Shown here piece after piece: positions 52,777-62,293 of a DNA stretch of 64,000 nucleotides (position 1 is the first letter of the stretch; each line of letters opens with the position of its first letter). Both the position numbers and the translations under genes were made by a program. Source of the DNA: CAXXOK01 sp963675655 (GTDB lineage: Bacteria > Bacillota > Clostridia > Christensenellales > Aristaeellaceae); contig OY776489.1 in NCBI GenBank assembly GCA_963675655.1, positions 992,001 through 1,056,000 on the forward strand, in the 5' to 3' direction. The notes under the pieces are model-generated. The model was given only the letters and a program-made list of their open reading frames with translations, made no database searches and had not been told where the DNA came from.

Positions 52777-54288
52777 ATGCAAAACCTGCGTAAACCCCTT
52801 GTCCGGTTCTGCCGGGGAAATCTTTCGCAACAGCGACTGTCACAGATCAGCAAAATTCTATTGGTACTCATGTTGCTGCCGCTGGTTATCGTCGCGATGT
52901 ATAACTACCCCGCCGACGACGATTTCGTGTTCACCCTTCCCGCGGCAACCGCATGGGTGCAGACCCATTCGGTTGCTTCCGTCTGGCAGGCGATGGTCGA
53001 TTTTACCCATCAAAAATATATGGACTGGCAGGGCGATTTTGTTTCAACGTTCTGCTTTCAATTGAATCCTCTGGTGTTCAATCTCAATCTGTATTTTATC
53101 AGCAATTGGTTCCTGCTGGCGCTGATGTGCCTGTCTGCCGGGTACCTGCTGCGCGGAGTCACAAAATTTTATCTCCATGCGGAGCCGTCCGTATTCTGGA
53201 TTGCGTATACGGCGCTGATGATTCTGCTTCTCCAGTTTATGCCCGACATCGGGTACAGCGTATACTGGTTTAACGGCGGGCAGTACACGGTGGCAGTTTG
53301 CGTGTTCATGCTGCTGTTGGGGCTGCTGCTGCGGTGCAGCCAGCCGCAAAGCAAGGCGCGCAGCCTGTTTCGGGGTGGTATGCTGGCAATGAGCGGCTTT
53401 TTTGTGGGCGGTTGTTTTTTCGGTCCCGCCCTTGGTGCGTTTGTTTTGCTGGCGCTGGTTACAGCCGTCAGTCTGCTGCAAAAGAGCCGTATCCGTTGGC
53501 ACAGCCTCACCGCGCTGCTGTTTTTCGCCCTCTCCTTCACCATCAGCATTCTTGCACCCGGCAACACCCTGCGGCAGGGTGTGACCGGCGAAACAACAAG
53601 CATTCTGGGTACCCTTGCAACCACCGTTACAGACTCCTGCGACCTGATCGGGCAATGGATTTCACCCCAGCTTTTAGCAGCGCTGCTGCTGATCGTCCCT
53701 GTTTTTTGGCTGCCGCTGAAGCAAAGCCGTCACGCTTTCCGGCATCCACTCGGCGTAACGGTGATGCTGTACGGTTTGTTTGCCGCATCGCTGACCCCCG
53801 GCATCTATACGGGGTTTGGGTATACGACCGAGCGGTATTTAAACGCGGTCTACTTCTACTTTATACTGGCTGCGCTGGGTACGGTGCTCTATGCCGAAGG
53901 CGCGCTGATCCGCAGGCTGGAGCTACGGGACAATCACAGCGTCTTGCAAGCCGCCAAAACGCTTGGTGCGCGTTTCAGCACCATTTATCTAGCCATATGC
54001 CTTGCCCTGTTTGTCTTTGGCGGATGCGCCCAAACACTGATGAACCGCCCTTCCATTAATGCCGCCAAGGTGCTGGTAACCGGCGAGGCGGCGCAATGGC
54101 ACAGTGAGATGAAGGAGCGGCAGGAGTACCTGCGCGTTACTGACAGCGATACGGTGACAGTTGACCCTTTGTCGCTGGATATTCCCATTTTCAAGTATGA
54201 CCGGCTGCCGTTTCAGGGGCAGTATGGCCGCGTGCGCTATATGAAATGGTATTTTGAATTGTTCTACAACGCGCAACAAAACAAGTAA
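52777..54288 (+). CDS. DUF6056-like polytopic membrane protein
   Basis: The 503-residue protein starts at ATG 52777 with AAGGG 9 nt upstream. About ten to twelve hydrophobic segments are present. An acidic motif in NYPADDDFVF lies just after the first helix (about 35-45), followed by YMDWQGDF and SVYWFNGGQYT. This arrangement resembles DUF6056 and other GT-C-like proteins, which carry acidic residues on the outer loop. Some relatives glycosylate cell-surface polymers. Function here is not established; the neighbouring genes give no clear partner. Confidence 0.72.
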   Translation: MQNLRKPLVRFCRGNLSQQRLSQISKILLVLMLLPLVIVAMYNYPADDDFVFTLPAATAWVQTHSVASVWQAMVDFTHQKYMDWQGDFVSTFCFQLNPLVFNLNLYFISNWFLLALMCLSAGYLLRGVTKFYLHAEPSVFWIAYTALMILLLQFMPDIGYSVYWFNGGQYTVAVCVFMLLLGLLLRCSQPQSKARSLFRGGMLAMSGFFVGGCFFGPALGAFVLLALVTAVSLLQKSRIRWHSLTALLFFALSFTISILAPGNTLRQGVTGETTSILGTLATTVTDSCDLIGQWISPQLLAALLLIVPVFWLPLKQSRHAFRHPLGVTVMLYGLFAASLTPGIYTGFGYTTERYLNAVYFYFILAALGTVLYAEGALIRRLELRDNHSVLQAAKTLGARFSTIYLAICLALFVFGGCAQTLMNRPSINAAKVLVTGEAAQWHSEMKERQEYLRVTDSDTVTVDPLSLDIPIFKYDRLPFQGQYGRVRYMKWYFELFYNAQQNK

Positions 54289-54611
54289 ACCCCCATATTG
54301 TAAGGCAAAGCCGATTGATACACGCACGGTAAATACCGCTAAAGGAATCACGAAGCGGTACCGAAAAACCCCCTGCGCCATGCAACGCATCAGTGCCGCT
54401 TGTTCTGTACAGGGCATGCAAAGCAAAGCAAAACGAGGAATCCATATAGCACTGCGGCGTCACTTTCTCCACAGCCGTACAAGCCGGCCATAATAGCGTA
54501 AGCAGCAAATCGAGCTAAGCCCTTACACCGCATGCCTGCTTAGATCGCGTTGCAACGCAGCCGTAGCAACGGGCGGCACCCCCCGTCCACCCACGCCGCA
54601 TGGATAAACAC
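54289..54611. other. Convergent intergenic region
   Basis: 323 bases between the DUF6056-like gene and the terminator of the M42 cluster. I see no coding sequence or RNA gene here; the reading frames have no supporting ribosome site. Confidence 0.5.
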
Positions 54612-54654
54612 AAAACCCCGGCTCCCGCCAATATAGCAGGAGCCGGGGGTTTTT
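54612..54654. terminator. Bidirectional intrinsic terminator
   Basis: A 10-bp stem (CCCCGGCTCC at 54616-54625 with its complement at 54639-54648) is flanked by AAAA on the left and TTTTT on the right. It serves the minus-strand M42 genes and may stop the plus-strand gene as well. Confidence 0.9.
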
Positions 54655-54674
54655 ACGTAAATCGCTTATCTGTT

Positions 54675-55664
54675 TTATTTCGCAAGGTAGGAAAGCAGCA
54701 CTTTCTTCGCGCCTTCCATGTCGCCAAGGTCTACCACTTCGCAGGCGGAGTGTACGTTGCGGCAGGGAATGCTGATGGTGCAAACCGGGATGCCGCCGCG
54801 CGTGGTTTGCATGGCGCGGGCATCCGTGCCGCCGTATGGCAGCACTTCGCGCTGGCAGGTTACCCCGGCGCGCTTGGCGGCGGCAAACAGCCCTTCCACC
54901 ATGGCGGGATTGCTGATGCTGCCGCTGTCCATAATTTTAATGGCGGGGCCTTTGCCAATGTCGACTGCCAGCAGCTTCGCCTCCGGCAAATCGCCGGTCA
55001 GCGTAACATCCAGCGCGATGCCCTCGTCCGGGGCAATGCTGTACGTCGCGGCCATCGCGCCGCGTGTGCCCACTTCCTCCTGCGTGGAGAACACGGCAAC
55101 CACCGTGTTTTTACAGGCGGGCAAATCTTGCATGGCGCTTACCAGCAGGGCGCAGGCGCTGCGGTCGTCCATGGCGGGCGCGGCCAGCCGGTTTTTACCG
55201 ATGGCAAAGCACGGCTCCGCATAGACTGCCATATCGCCAATCTGCACCATCTCCAGCGCTTCCTTTTCGTCCTTTGCGCCGATGTCGATGTAGAAAGCGC
55301 GCAGCGAGCTATTCTCGCCGGGCTTGAGCGGCTGCTCCGTTAATATGCCTTCCACACCGTTTTGGAAGCGCACGTGGCGGGTGCGAATGTTGTTCATCAT
55401 CAGTCCGCCGATGTTGCTGACGCGCAAAAACCCTTCCTTTTCGGCATGAGTCACCACCAGCCCAATCTGATCCATGTGCGCGGACAGCATGATGCGCTTG
55501 CCGTTTTTCGCGGTGCCCTTCTTTTCGCAAATCAGGTTACCCAGCGCGTCGCGGCGGATGGAATCCACCTTGTCTTTCAAATATGCTTCAATCGCGTCGG
55601 CCACAGGCGTTTCGCGCCCAGACGGCCCATAAAGGGAAGTAAGCTCCCGTACCAGTTTCTCCAT
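54675..55664 (-). CDS. M42-family aminopeptidase/endoglucanase-like metallopeptidase (1)
   Basis: The 329-residue protein carries the M42 metal motifs: SAHMDQIG (about 62-69), AMDDRSA near 165, EEVGTRGA near 200 with the catalytic glutamate, and ALDVTLTGD near 222. A late histidine in CRNVHSACE lies near 305. M42 enzymes form large cytoplasmic tetrahedral assemblies that trim peptides with two metal ions. AAAGGATG precedes the ATG. It is third in a run of three M42 genes, 125 nt after the second, and ends at a strong terminator. Confidence 0.92.
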   Translation of the reverse strand: MEKLVRELTSLYGPSGRETPVADAIEAYLKDKVDSIRRDALGNLICEKKGTAKNGKRIMLSAHMDQIGLVVTHAEKEGFLRVSNIGGLMMNNIRTRHVRFQNGVEGILTEQPLKPGENSSLRAFYIDIGAKDEKEALEMVQIGDMAVYAEPCFAIGKNRLAAPAMDDRSACALLVSAMQDLPACKNTVVAVFSTQEEVGTRGAMAATYSIAPDEGIALDVTLTGDLPEAKLLAVDIGKGPAIKIMDSGSISNPAMVEGLFAAAKRAGVTCQREVLPYGGTDARAMQTTRGGIPVCTISIPCRNVHSACEVVDLGDMEGAKKVLLSYLAK

Positions 55665-55789
55665 ACAAGAAACATCCTTTCTCTATTCATCGCCAGTCGG
55701 CGAGTAAACGTCTTGTTCGCTTCGGCTTACGCCGGGAGCCACGCGGCTCCGGCAGGCCGAAAAGTGCAAAGCGGTTTCGCTTAGCCGCG

Positions 55790-56818
55790 TTACAGCGCAG
55801 CCAGATACGCTTTTACCAGCGCCTGCTGGGCATCCGTATCGCTAAGCGAACAGACCGAAGCGGGCGAGTGGATGTTGCGGCAGGGTACGGACAGCACCGC
55901 CGTGCGGCAACCTGCGCCCGCGCGCTGAATGGCGCCGCCGTCGTTGCCGCCGGATACAAACTGTTTTACCTGACAGGCAATGCCGCCGTCCTGTGCGGTT
56001 TTTAGCAGCGTGCGGTACAACGCGGCATCGCCGATGGAGCTGTGATCCATAAACGATACGCAAACGCCCTGCCCCACGCGGCATACCTGCAGCGCATCGG
56101 GCGTTTTGCCCAGATCGTTAGCGGATGTGGTTTCCAGTATCAGGGCAATATCCGGTTGAACGCGCATAGCCGAAGCCGCACCGCCACGGGTGCCGACCTC
56201 CTCCTGACTGGTAAAGGCGAATACCAGCTCGCCCTCGTAGGGCGTATCCAGCAGCCGAAGCAGGTTATACACGCCCACGCGGTCATCCAGCGCCTTGGCG
56301 ATCACCAGATTGTCGCCAAAGGGGGTGTAGGGCGTATCGAATGTCACCTGCGTGCCCGCGGGCGCCGTTTTCTCCGCCTCGGCTTTGTCCTTAGCGCCGA
56401 TGTCGATATACAACTGATCCACCGGCAGTACGGCCTTGCGGTCTTCCGCCGTCTGCTGGTGTATCGCCATCGCGCCGATCACGCCCTGCACAGCGGGCTT
56501 ATCTTTTTCCGGGTAGCCCACATGCACGCGCTTGGAAACCAGCACGCGCGCGTCCACACCGCCGATGGTGCGAAAACGCAGCAGCCCTTCGTCCGTGGCG
56601 GATACCACCATCAGCCCCACTTCGTCCATATGCGCAGCCAGCATTACGCGGGGTTTGCCGGGCTTTGCCGCCTTGCGGGTCGCGATAACGCTGCCCGTAC
56701 CGTCGATGTGCACGGCGTCTTTCCCCAGCTTGGCCGCGCACGCGTCCATCAGCAGTTTTCGCAGCATCTCTTCCCGTCCGCTCAGCCCCGGGGTCTGGCA
56801 AAGGGTTTTCAAATCCAT
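55790..56818 (-). CDS. M42-family metallopeptidase (2)
   Basis: The 342-residue protein starts MDLKTLCQTPGLSGREE at 56818; its start overlaps the end of the upstream M42 gene by 10 nt. Metal and catalytic motifs are AAHMDEVG (about 62), ALDDRVG near 178, QEEVGTRGG near 211, and CRNIHSPASV near the C-terminus. It is clearly paralogous to the neighbours but only distantly similar, so the three probably differ in substrate or form mixed assemblies. The longer frame upstream lacks a ribosome site and runs inside the previous gene. Confidence 0.92.
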   Translation of the reverse strand: MDLKTLCQTPGLSGREEMLRKLLMDACAAKLGKDAVHIDGTGSVIATRKAAKPGKPRVMLAAHMDEVGLMVVSATDEGLLRFRTIGGVDARVLVSKRVHVGYPEKDKPAVQGVIGAMAIHQQTAEDRKAVLPVDQLYIDIGAKDKAEAEKTAPAGTQVTFDTPYTPFGDNLVIAKALDDRVGVYNLLRLLDTPYEGELVFAFTSQEEVGTRGGAASAMRVQPDIALILETTSANDLGKTPDALQVCRVGQGVCVSFMDHSSIGDAALYRTLLKTAQDGGIACQVKQFVSGGNDGGAIQRAGAGCRTAVLSVPCRNIHSPASVCSLSDTDAQQALVKAYLAAL

Positions 56819-57888
56819 AGCTCGTCGTCCCACCCTTCGTCCAATTCGGCGGCAAAATGCGCCACCAGCCGCCCGCACTCGCGCAGGGCGTTCATATCCA
56901 GCAGTTCCACGGTCGTGTGCATGTACTTCAGCGGCAGATCGATCAACACGCAGGGCACGCCCTCCCGGGCGATCTGCACGTTATCGGTATCGGTGCCGGT
57001 GCTGCGCTCGGCATGCTCTATGTTCAGGGCGACGCCGTTTTGCTTAGCCGTGGCTTGCAGTTTCTTGAGCAGTTTATATTGTATATAGGGGCCGTAGGTC
57101 GCGGCGGGCGCGTCCAGCGGCACGGTGGTATCCGGCCGGCTGGCGGGAATCGGCGCGTGGCTCACATCCATAATCACAGCCAGATCGGGGTTCACGGTAT
57201 GGGCGGCCACTTTAGCGCCGCGGCAGCCCACTTCCTCCTGCGTGGTGCACGCAAAGGTAATTTCCGCCGCGTGCTGCATGTTTTGCAGGCGCTCGGCCGC
57301 CTCCAGCATCACGCCGATGCAGGCGCGGTCGTCCATGGTTTTTCCGGCGGCGCGCTCGTTCAGCAGCCCTATCGTTTCGCCGCACAGCGTTACCAGGTCG
57401 CCGATCTGCACGCGCTTTTTCACCTTTTCTGCCGACATGCCCAGATCGATATACAAATCGTCTCGCTTATAGTTTTGCTTTTGCTCCTCCGCCGTCAGCA
57501 GGTGCGGGGCTTTCGCACCGATTACGCCGGTGTACGCCTGCGGCTTTCCACCCGGCGTATGCCCGTGTACCGTTACCATGGCCGCAGGCAGAATGCGCGG
57601 GTCCACGCCGCCAACGTTCCCCATGCGCAAAGAGCCGTCCGCAAGGATTTCGGTCACCATCAGGGCGATTTCGTCCATGTGGGCGCACATCAGTATCTTT
57701 GGCGCTTTGCCGCCCTTTTTGGCCGGGCGGGTGGGCTTGAGCGTTGCCAGTACGTTAAACAGCGGATCAATCGTCACATCGTCGCAAAGCGGCGCAAAGC
57801 GCTGCTTCAGCCAATCGGCGATCGCATATTCATGCCCGCTGGGGCCGAACTGCGTGCTCGCCCCCTGCAGATAAGATAGGATATCCAT
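56809..57888 (-). CDS. M42-family metallopeptidase (3)
   Basis: The 359-residue protein begins MDILSYLQGASTQFGPSG at 57888, the first gene of the M42 run. Motifs are CAHMDEIA (about 64), TMDDRACIG near 185, TTQEEVGCRGA near 218 and VIMDVSHAP near 240. The C-terminal LKYMHTTVEL supplies the late histidine. A possible ribosome site (AAAGGCGG) lies upstream. It is divergent from dxr, with about 200 nt between. It probably acts on short peptides in the cytoplasm. Confidence 0.92.
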   Translation of the reverse strand: MDILSYLQGASTQFGPSGHEYAIADWLKQRFAPLCDDVTIDPLFNVLATLKPTRPAKKGGKAPKILMCAHMDEIALMVTEILADGSLRMGNVGGVDPRILPAAMVTVHGHTPGGKPQAYTGVIGAKAPHLLTAEEQKQNYKRDDLYIDLGMSAEKVKKRVQIGDLVTLCGETIGLLNERAAGKTMDDRACIGVMLEAAERLQNMQHAAEITFACTTQEEVGCRGAKVAAHTVNPDLAVIMDVSHAPIPASRPDTTVPLDAPAATYGPYIQYKLLKKLQATAKQNGVALNIEHAERSTGTDTDNVQIAREGVPCVLIDLPLKYMHTTVELLDMNALRECGRLVAHFAAELDEGWDDELWI

Positions 57889-58089
57889 CGATTTTGGTAC
57901 CGCCTTTCTTTGCGGCAGGCCGCCTGCATGGGCAGCCTGCAATGGTCATATTATACGCTTATTCCCCAGCGGGTGCAAACCGGGTTTGACATCCTATCCG
58001 CTCACCGCTACAATAAGCGTGTAAAGGGTTTACGCACTTTTCCCGACTGCCATATACAGCGGCTGAAATGCCATAAAGGAGCAGAAAAG

Positions 58090-59268
58090 ATGATGGAGCA
58101 ACGACGGTTAGCCATTTTGGGAAGCACCGGCAGCATCGGCAATCAGGCGCTGGATGTAGCCGCGCGGCACGAAAAGCGTTTTTCGGTTGTCGCGCTGGTA
58201 GCGCGCAGCAGCAAGGAAAAACTATTTACGCAGGTGCGCGCTTTCCGCCCGCTGCTGGCGGGGCTGACGGATGAAAACATTTCCCTTGCGGATGTGCCGG
58301 AGGATCTGCGCTTTTGCCGCTGGGTTTTTGGCAGCGACGCGCTAACGGAGGCCGCCGCCCTGCCCGAGGCGGACGACGTGCTGGTTTCGGTGGTGGGCAT
58401 GTGCGGGCTGCAAAGCGTGCTGTGCGCGCTGGAAAACCACAAGCGTGTACTGCTGGCCAATAAAGAGGCGCTGGTTGCGGGCGGCAAGCTGGTGATGGAC
58501 GCAGCCCGCAAGGCCGGGCCGAACAGCCTTTTACCGGTGGACAGCGAACACAGCGCCATATTCCAGTGCTTACAGGGCGCGGCGGGCAACCCACTTTCGC
58601 GGATTTTTCTCACCTGTTCCGGCGGCCCCTTCCGCACGTGGGACAAGGCGGCCATCGACGCCGCCACGCGCGAGCAGGCGCTAAAGCACCCTACGTGGAC
58701 CATGGGGCAAAAGATCACCGTGGACAGCGCCACGCTGTTTAACAAGGCGCTGGAGATGATCGAAGCCGGGCATTTATTTAACGTTTCATCCTCGCAGATA
58801 CAGGTGCTCATCCATCTACAGAGCGTGGTGCACAGCGCTGTGGGCTTTGCGGACGGCGCCGTGATCGCCCAGCTGGGCACACCGGATATGCGCCTGCCGA
58901 TTTTGTACGCCATGGCCTACCCGGACCGCCTGCCGACCGGCGGGGAAGAACTGGACTTTTTTGCGCTCAGCGCGCTTACCTTTGAGCGCCCCGACCCCGT
59001 GCGTTTCCCCTCCCTGCGGCTGGCGGAAACCTGCATGGCGGCGGGCGGCGCAGCCTGCTGCGTGCTCAACGCCGCCAACGAAGTGGCGGTCAACCGGTTT
59101 TTACAAATCGCAGGCGGGAATCCGCTAACCATAAGCCGAATCTATGCCATTGTGGAAGAAACGCTGCAGCGCGTGGGCGACCTGCCCGCCGATACGCTGG
59201 ACGAGGTGCTTGCCGCCGACTGCCTTGCGCGTGAAACTGCCGTGAAAATTATGGACGGCCTTCGCTGA
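58090..59268 (+). CDS. dxr: 1-deoxy-D-xylulose 5-phosphate reductoisomerase
   Basis: The 392-residue enzyme starts at ATG 58090 behind AAAGGAG; the long upstream frame is not translated. NADPH motif GSTGSIGNQALDV lies at about 10-22. LANKEALVAGG follows near 125, and the metal and substrate region VDSEHSAIFQCLQG near 150. The C-terminal domain contains NAANEVAVNRFL. It makes 2-C-methyl-D-erythritol 4-phosphate, the second step of the non-mevalonate isoprenoid pathway. It is followed by rseP after 30 nt, as in many Firmicutes, but uppS and cdsA, which often precede it, are absent. Confidence 0.97.
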   Translation: MMEQRRLAILGSTGSIGNQALDVAARHEKRFSVVALVARSSKEKLFTQVRAFRPLLAGLTDENISLADVPEDLRFCRWVFGSDALTEAAALPEADDVLVSVVGMCGLQSVLCALENHKRVLLANKEALVAGGKLVMDAARKAGPNSLLPVDSEHSAIFQCLQGAAGNPLSRIFLTCSGGPFRTWDKAAIDAATREQALKHPTWTMGQKITVDSATLFNKALEMIEAGHLFNVSSSQIQVLIHLQSVVHSAVGFADGAVIAQLGTPDMRLPILYAMAYPDRLPTGGEELDFFALSALTFERPDPVRFPSLRLAETCMAAGGAACCVLNAANEVAVNRFLQIAGGNPLTISRIYAIVEETLQRVGDLPADTLDEVLAADCLARETAVKIMDGLR

Positions 59269-59298
59269 CAGCGGCCACTAACTATTGGAGGATCATAC

Positions 59299-60351
59299 AT
59301 GACGATACTGTTTATTTTGCTGGCCATCGCGTTGCTGGGTGTGCTGATTACGGTACACGAGTTCGGCCACTTTATCGCCGCCCGGCTGACCGGCATTGCC
59401 GTAAAGGAATATTCCGTAGGCTTCGGCCCCAAGCTGTTCCAGTGGAAAAGTAAAAAGCATGAAACCCTGTTTACCCTCCGCCCCATTCCCATGGGCGGCT
59501 ACTGCATGTTCTACGGGGACGAGACCGACCAGCAAAACGCCGACGACCCCCGCGCCTTTGACAAGGCCAAGGTGTGGAAACGGCTTTTAACCGTTTTCAG
59601 CGGCCCGTTGATGAACATGGTGCTGGCCTTTGTGCTGGCCATCGTACTCATGGGCGCTTACGGCTACACCGCCGCCCAACCCACCGTGGCCGGGGTAGAC
59701 GCGGGTATGCCCGCCGAGGCCGCCGGACTGATGGACGGGGATATATTGACCGCCGTCAACGGCGAGCCGATCGCCCTTGGCGATGCGAGCGCGCTGAGCA
59801 ATGCCATCGCGGATTTGCCGAAGGGCGAAAGCATCGATTTAACCGTAACGCGCGGGGCGGAAACCCTCACCTTCGCCCTCACCCCCGTATGGGACGATGC
59901 GCTTTCCTACTACCGTATTGGCATTACCATTAAAGCCTATGCGTCGTTGTCCCTGGGGCAGGTGATCCCCGCCGCGTGGGACAGCTGCGTATACGCCTCC
60001 ACCGTTATTTTGGAATCGCTGGGCAAGCTCATCACCACCGGCGAAGGGGTGCAGGATACCACCGGCCCCATCGGCGTGGTGCAGGTGATCGCGCAGGAAA
60101 CCCAGCAAGGCGGTTTTTCCGTATTTCTCAATCTGGCCGTTATCATCAGCATCAATCTGGGGCTGATGAACCTTCTGCCCATTCCGGGGCTGGATGGCAG
60201 CCGCATCGTATTTATGCTGATCGAGGTCATCCGCCGTAAGCCCGTCAACCGCAAGATCGAAGCCACCGTACACCTGATTGGCTACGCGCTTTTACTGGGG
60301 CTGATGCTGCTGATTACTTTCCACGATGTGGGGCGCATCATTAGCGGATAA
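59299..60351 (+). CDS. rseP: Site-2-type intramembrane zinc metalloprotease (RseP/RasP)
   Basis: The 350-residue protein has the zinc motif H20-E21-F-G-H24 in the first membrane helix, a PDZ domain (about 125-195; AGLMDGDILTAVNGEPI) and the second catalytic motif NLLPIPGLDGSR near 297, with D306 as probable zinc ligand. Four transmembrane segments are predicted. It cleaves anti-sigma factors and leftover signal peptides within the membrane. The ribosome site GGAGG lies 7 nt before the ATG. It is in an operon with dxr upstream. Confidence 0.96.
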   Translation: MTILFILLAIALLGVLITVHEFGHFIAARLTGIAVKEYSVGFGPKLFQWKSKKHETLFTLRPIPMGGYCMFYGDETDQQNADDPRAFDKAKVWKRLLTVFSGPLMNMVLAFVLAIVLMGAYGYTAAQPTVAGVDAGMPAEAAGLMDGDILTAVNGEPIALGDASALSNAIADLPKGESIDLTVTRGAETLTFALTPVWDDALSYYRIGITIKAYASLSLGQVIPAAWDSCVYASTVILESLGKLITTGEGVQDTTGPIGVVQVIAQETQQGGFSVFLNLAVIISINLGLMNLLPIPGLDGSRIVFMLIEVIRRKPVNRKIEATVHLIGYALLLGLMLLITFHDVGRIISG

Positions 60352-60482
60352 AGCATCCGCCCCATTTTCCCCCGCCTGCCTGTTGCGGTTCGCCCGCGTG
60401 CCATGCTATAATAATGGCTACAGGATAGCCTTTTTTGCATGCTGCGGGCGCAGCGGCGCTTGCGCAAGGAGGAAACAGGTGG

Positions 60483-61085
60483 ATGATGGGGAATCTGAAA
60501 GTAGCTGTACGCAAAAACTTGAACGTGCCCAACGTGCTGACTGCGATTCGCATGTTGTTAATCCCGGTTTATATCGCGCTTTTTGTCAATGGCGATAAAT
60601 ATTGGTCGCTGGCGGTGTTTCTGATCGCGTCCCTGACCGATATGCTGGACGGGATGATCGCGCGCCGCTATCACCTGATTACCAATCTGGGAAAATTGAT
60701 GGACCCGCTAGCGGATAAGCTGATGGTGCTCACCGTCATGTTCAGCATGTCCATCGGCAACGACGCCATTCCCCGGGTAGTGCCCTGGACAGCGGTCTTT
60801 ATCCTGCTGGGTAAGGAAGTACTGCTGATGATCGGCGGCCTTTTAATGCTTCGGCGCAGGATCGTGGTGTACTCCTTTATGATCGGCAAGGTGGCGCACT
60901 GCCTGTTCATCGCAGGGCTGACGGCAACGTTCTTTCACGATTGGTTTTTGCGGGTGTGCGTGGGCTGGACCCTCACCCCCGATTTGCTGCTGCTTTGGCT
61001 GGCGGTGGTATGCACGCTGCTTGCACTGATCGTTTATGTGGCCGACGCGCTTCGCAAAATGCAAAGCAACACCACCGAAGCCTAA
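60483..61085 (+). CDS. pgsA: CDP-diacylglycerol-glycerol-3-phosphate 3-phosphatidyltransferase
   Basis: The 200-residue membrane protein starts at ATG 60483 with AAGGAGG 11 nt upstream. The CDP-alcohol phosphotransferase motif is intact around residues 50-76: DMLDGMIARRYHLITNLGK and MDPLADK, with the aspartates that bind magnesium and the CDP-alcohol. It makes phosphatidylglycerol phosphate. The N-terminus KNLNVPNVLTAIRMLLIP is typical of PgsA. A promoter-like TATAAT occurs near 60408-60413, so it may be transcribed separately from rseP. A terminator follows. Confidence 0.94.
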   Translation: MMGNLKVAVRKNLNVPNVLTAIRMLLIPVYIALFVNGDKYWSLAVFLIASLTDMLDGMIARRYHLITNLGKLMDPLADKLMVLTVMFSMSIGNDAIPRVVPWTAVFILLGKEVLLMIGGLLMLRRRIVVYSFMIGKVAHCLFIAGLTATFFHDWFLRVCVGWTLTPDLLLLWLAVVCTLLALIVYVADALRKMQSNTTEA

Positions 61086-61113
61086 AATTCGCCGTTTATT
61101 ACGTGTATCTTCT

Positions 61114-61151
61114 CCCCTCCGCATCCGGTATGGGCGCGGAGGGGCTTTTTT
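61114..61151 (+). terminator. Intrinsic terminator after pgsA
   Basis: CCCCTCCGC (61114-61122) and GCGGAGGGG (61136-61144) form a 9-bp stem with a 13-nt loop, followed by CTTTTTT. Confidence 0.92.
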
Positions 61152-61268
61152 ACTCCACTGCTGCGAATGCCCCGGCAGGCAAAGAATTTACTTCTTTTCG
61201 CTTGCGCGCGGGGGTGCGCCATGGTATGATTCTTGCATATATGCGTAAATCGGGCAGGGGGGCAGGCA

Positions 61269-62186
61269 ATGCAGCTGGGCACAATATCGGCGGCGGGCAA
61301 GGGGCACGCGTTCGCTTTCGGTACCATATTGGTGTGGGGCACCACGTTTATCTCGTCTACCATCGCGCTGCGCACCCTTTCCCCGGTAGAGCTGCTCACC
61401 TTTCGCATGCTTATCGCCATTGCGGTGCTTACGGCGGTGCATCCGCACCTGCTGCGGCTGAAAGAGCGTAAGCACGAACTGTACCTGATGGGCGCGGGGC
61501 TGTTCGGGGTCACGCTGTATTTTTTGTTTGAAAATATTGCGCTCACCTATACCAACTCCGCCAACTGCAGCGTTATCGTCTCTTCCGCGCCGTTTTTTGT
61601 AGCGCTGGCAACCAGCCTGATCTTAAAGGAAGAACGGCTGAGCCGGTCGTTTTTTACCGGTTTTATCATTGCTATGACCGGGGTAAGCCTGGTCTCCTTC
61701 GCTGGGCGCAGCTTACAGCTGAACCCGCTGGGCGATTTGCTTTGCCTGCTTGCCGCCGTCTCCTGGTCCATGTACTCGGTGTGCATCCGCAAGTTGGAAG
61801 GGCACGGCTATAACACGCTGCTGGTAACGCGCCGCATTTTTCTCTACGGGCTTTTGTTCCTTGTGCCTGTTGCGGCAGTGACCGGCTTTACCGTTACGCC
61901 GGCCGATTTGCTCAATGTGGATACGCTAGTGAACGTGCTCTTTCTGGGGTTGATTGCCAGCGCCCTGTGCTTTGTAACGTGGAACACCGCCGTGCGGCTG
62001 ATCGGCCCGGTGAAAACCAGCGTATACATTTACCTGACCCCGGTGGTCACCATTGTGTTCGCCCGGCTGATTCTGAAGGATTCCATCCATCCGCTCGCGC
62101 TGGCGGGCGCGGGGCTGACAGTGGTAGGGCTGGTCGTCAGCCAGCAGAAGATCCTCCGGCGCGCAGAGCGCGAAACGCAAGGCTAA
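61269..62186 (+). CDS. EamA/DMT-family transporter
   Basis: The 305-residue protein has ten hydrophobic segments in two EamA repeats (about 12-145 and 155-295). Repeat one begins FAFGTILVWGTTFISSTIALRTLSP, repeat two LGDLLCLLAAVSWSMYSVCIRKL. The late PVVTIVFARLIL is typical. I start it at ATG 61269, 6 nt after AGGGGGG; an upstream in-frame ATG has no ribosome site. Such proteins export metabolites or amino acids; the substrate cannot be told from sequence. Confidence 0.93.
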   Translation: MQLGTISAAGKGHAFAFGTILVWGTTFISSTIALRTLSPVELLTFRMLIAIAVLTAVHPHLLRLKERKHELYLMGAGLFGVTLYFLFENIALTYTNSANCSVIVSSAPFFVALATSLILKEERLSRSFFTGFIIAMTGVSLVSFAGRSLQLNPLGDLLCLLAAVSWSMYSVCIRKLEGHGYNTLLVTRRIFLYGLLFLVPVAAVTGFTVTPADLLNVDTLVNVLFLGLIASALCFVTWNTAVRLIGPVKTSVYIYLTPVVTIVFARLILKDSIHPLALAGAGLTVVGLVVSQQKILRRAERETQG

Positions 62187-62293
62187 AACGCCCCGGAGCA
62201 AGCCGGCATACGCCGGGTGGTAAACGAGACGATTTGTGGTATAATATTGTAGCGAGTGTCTGTATTGGCATCTATTCGCAAGGAGGTACACCC

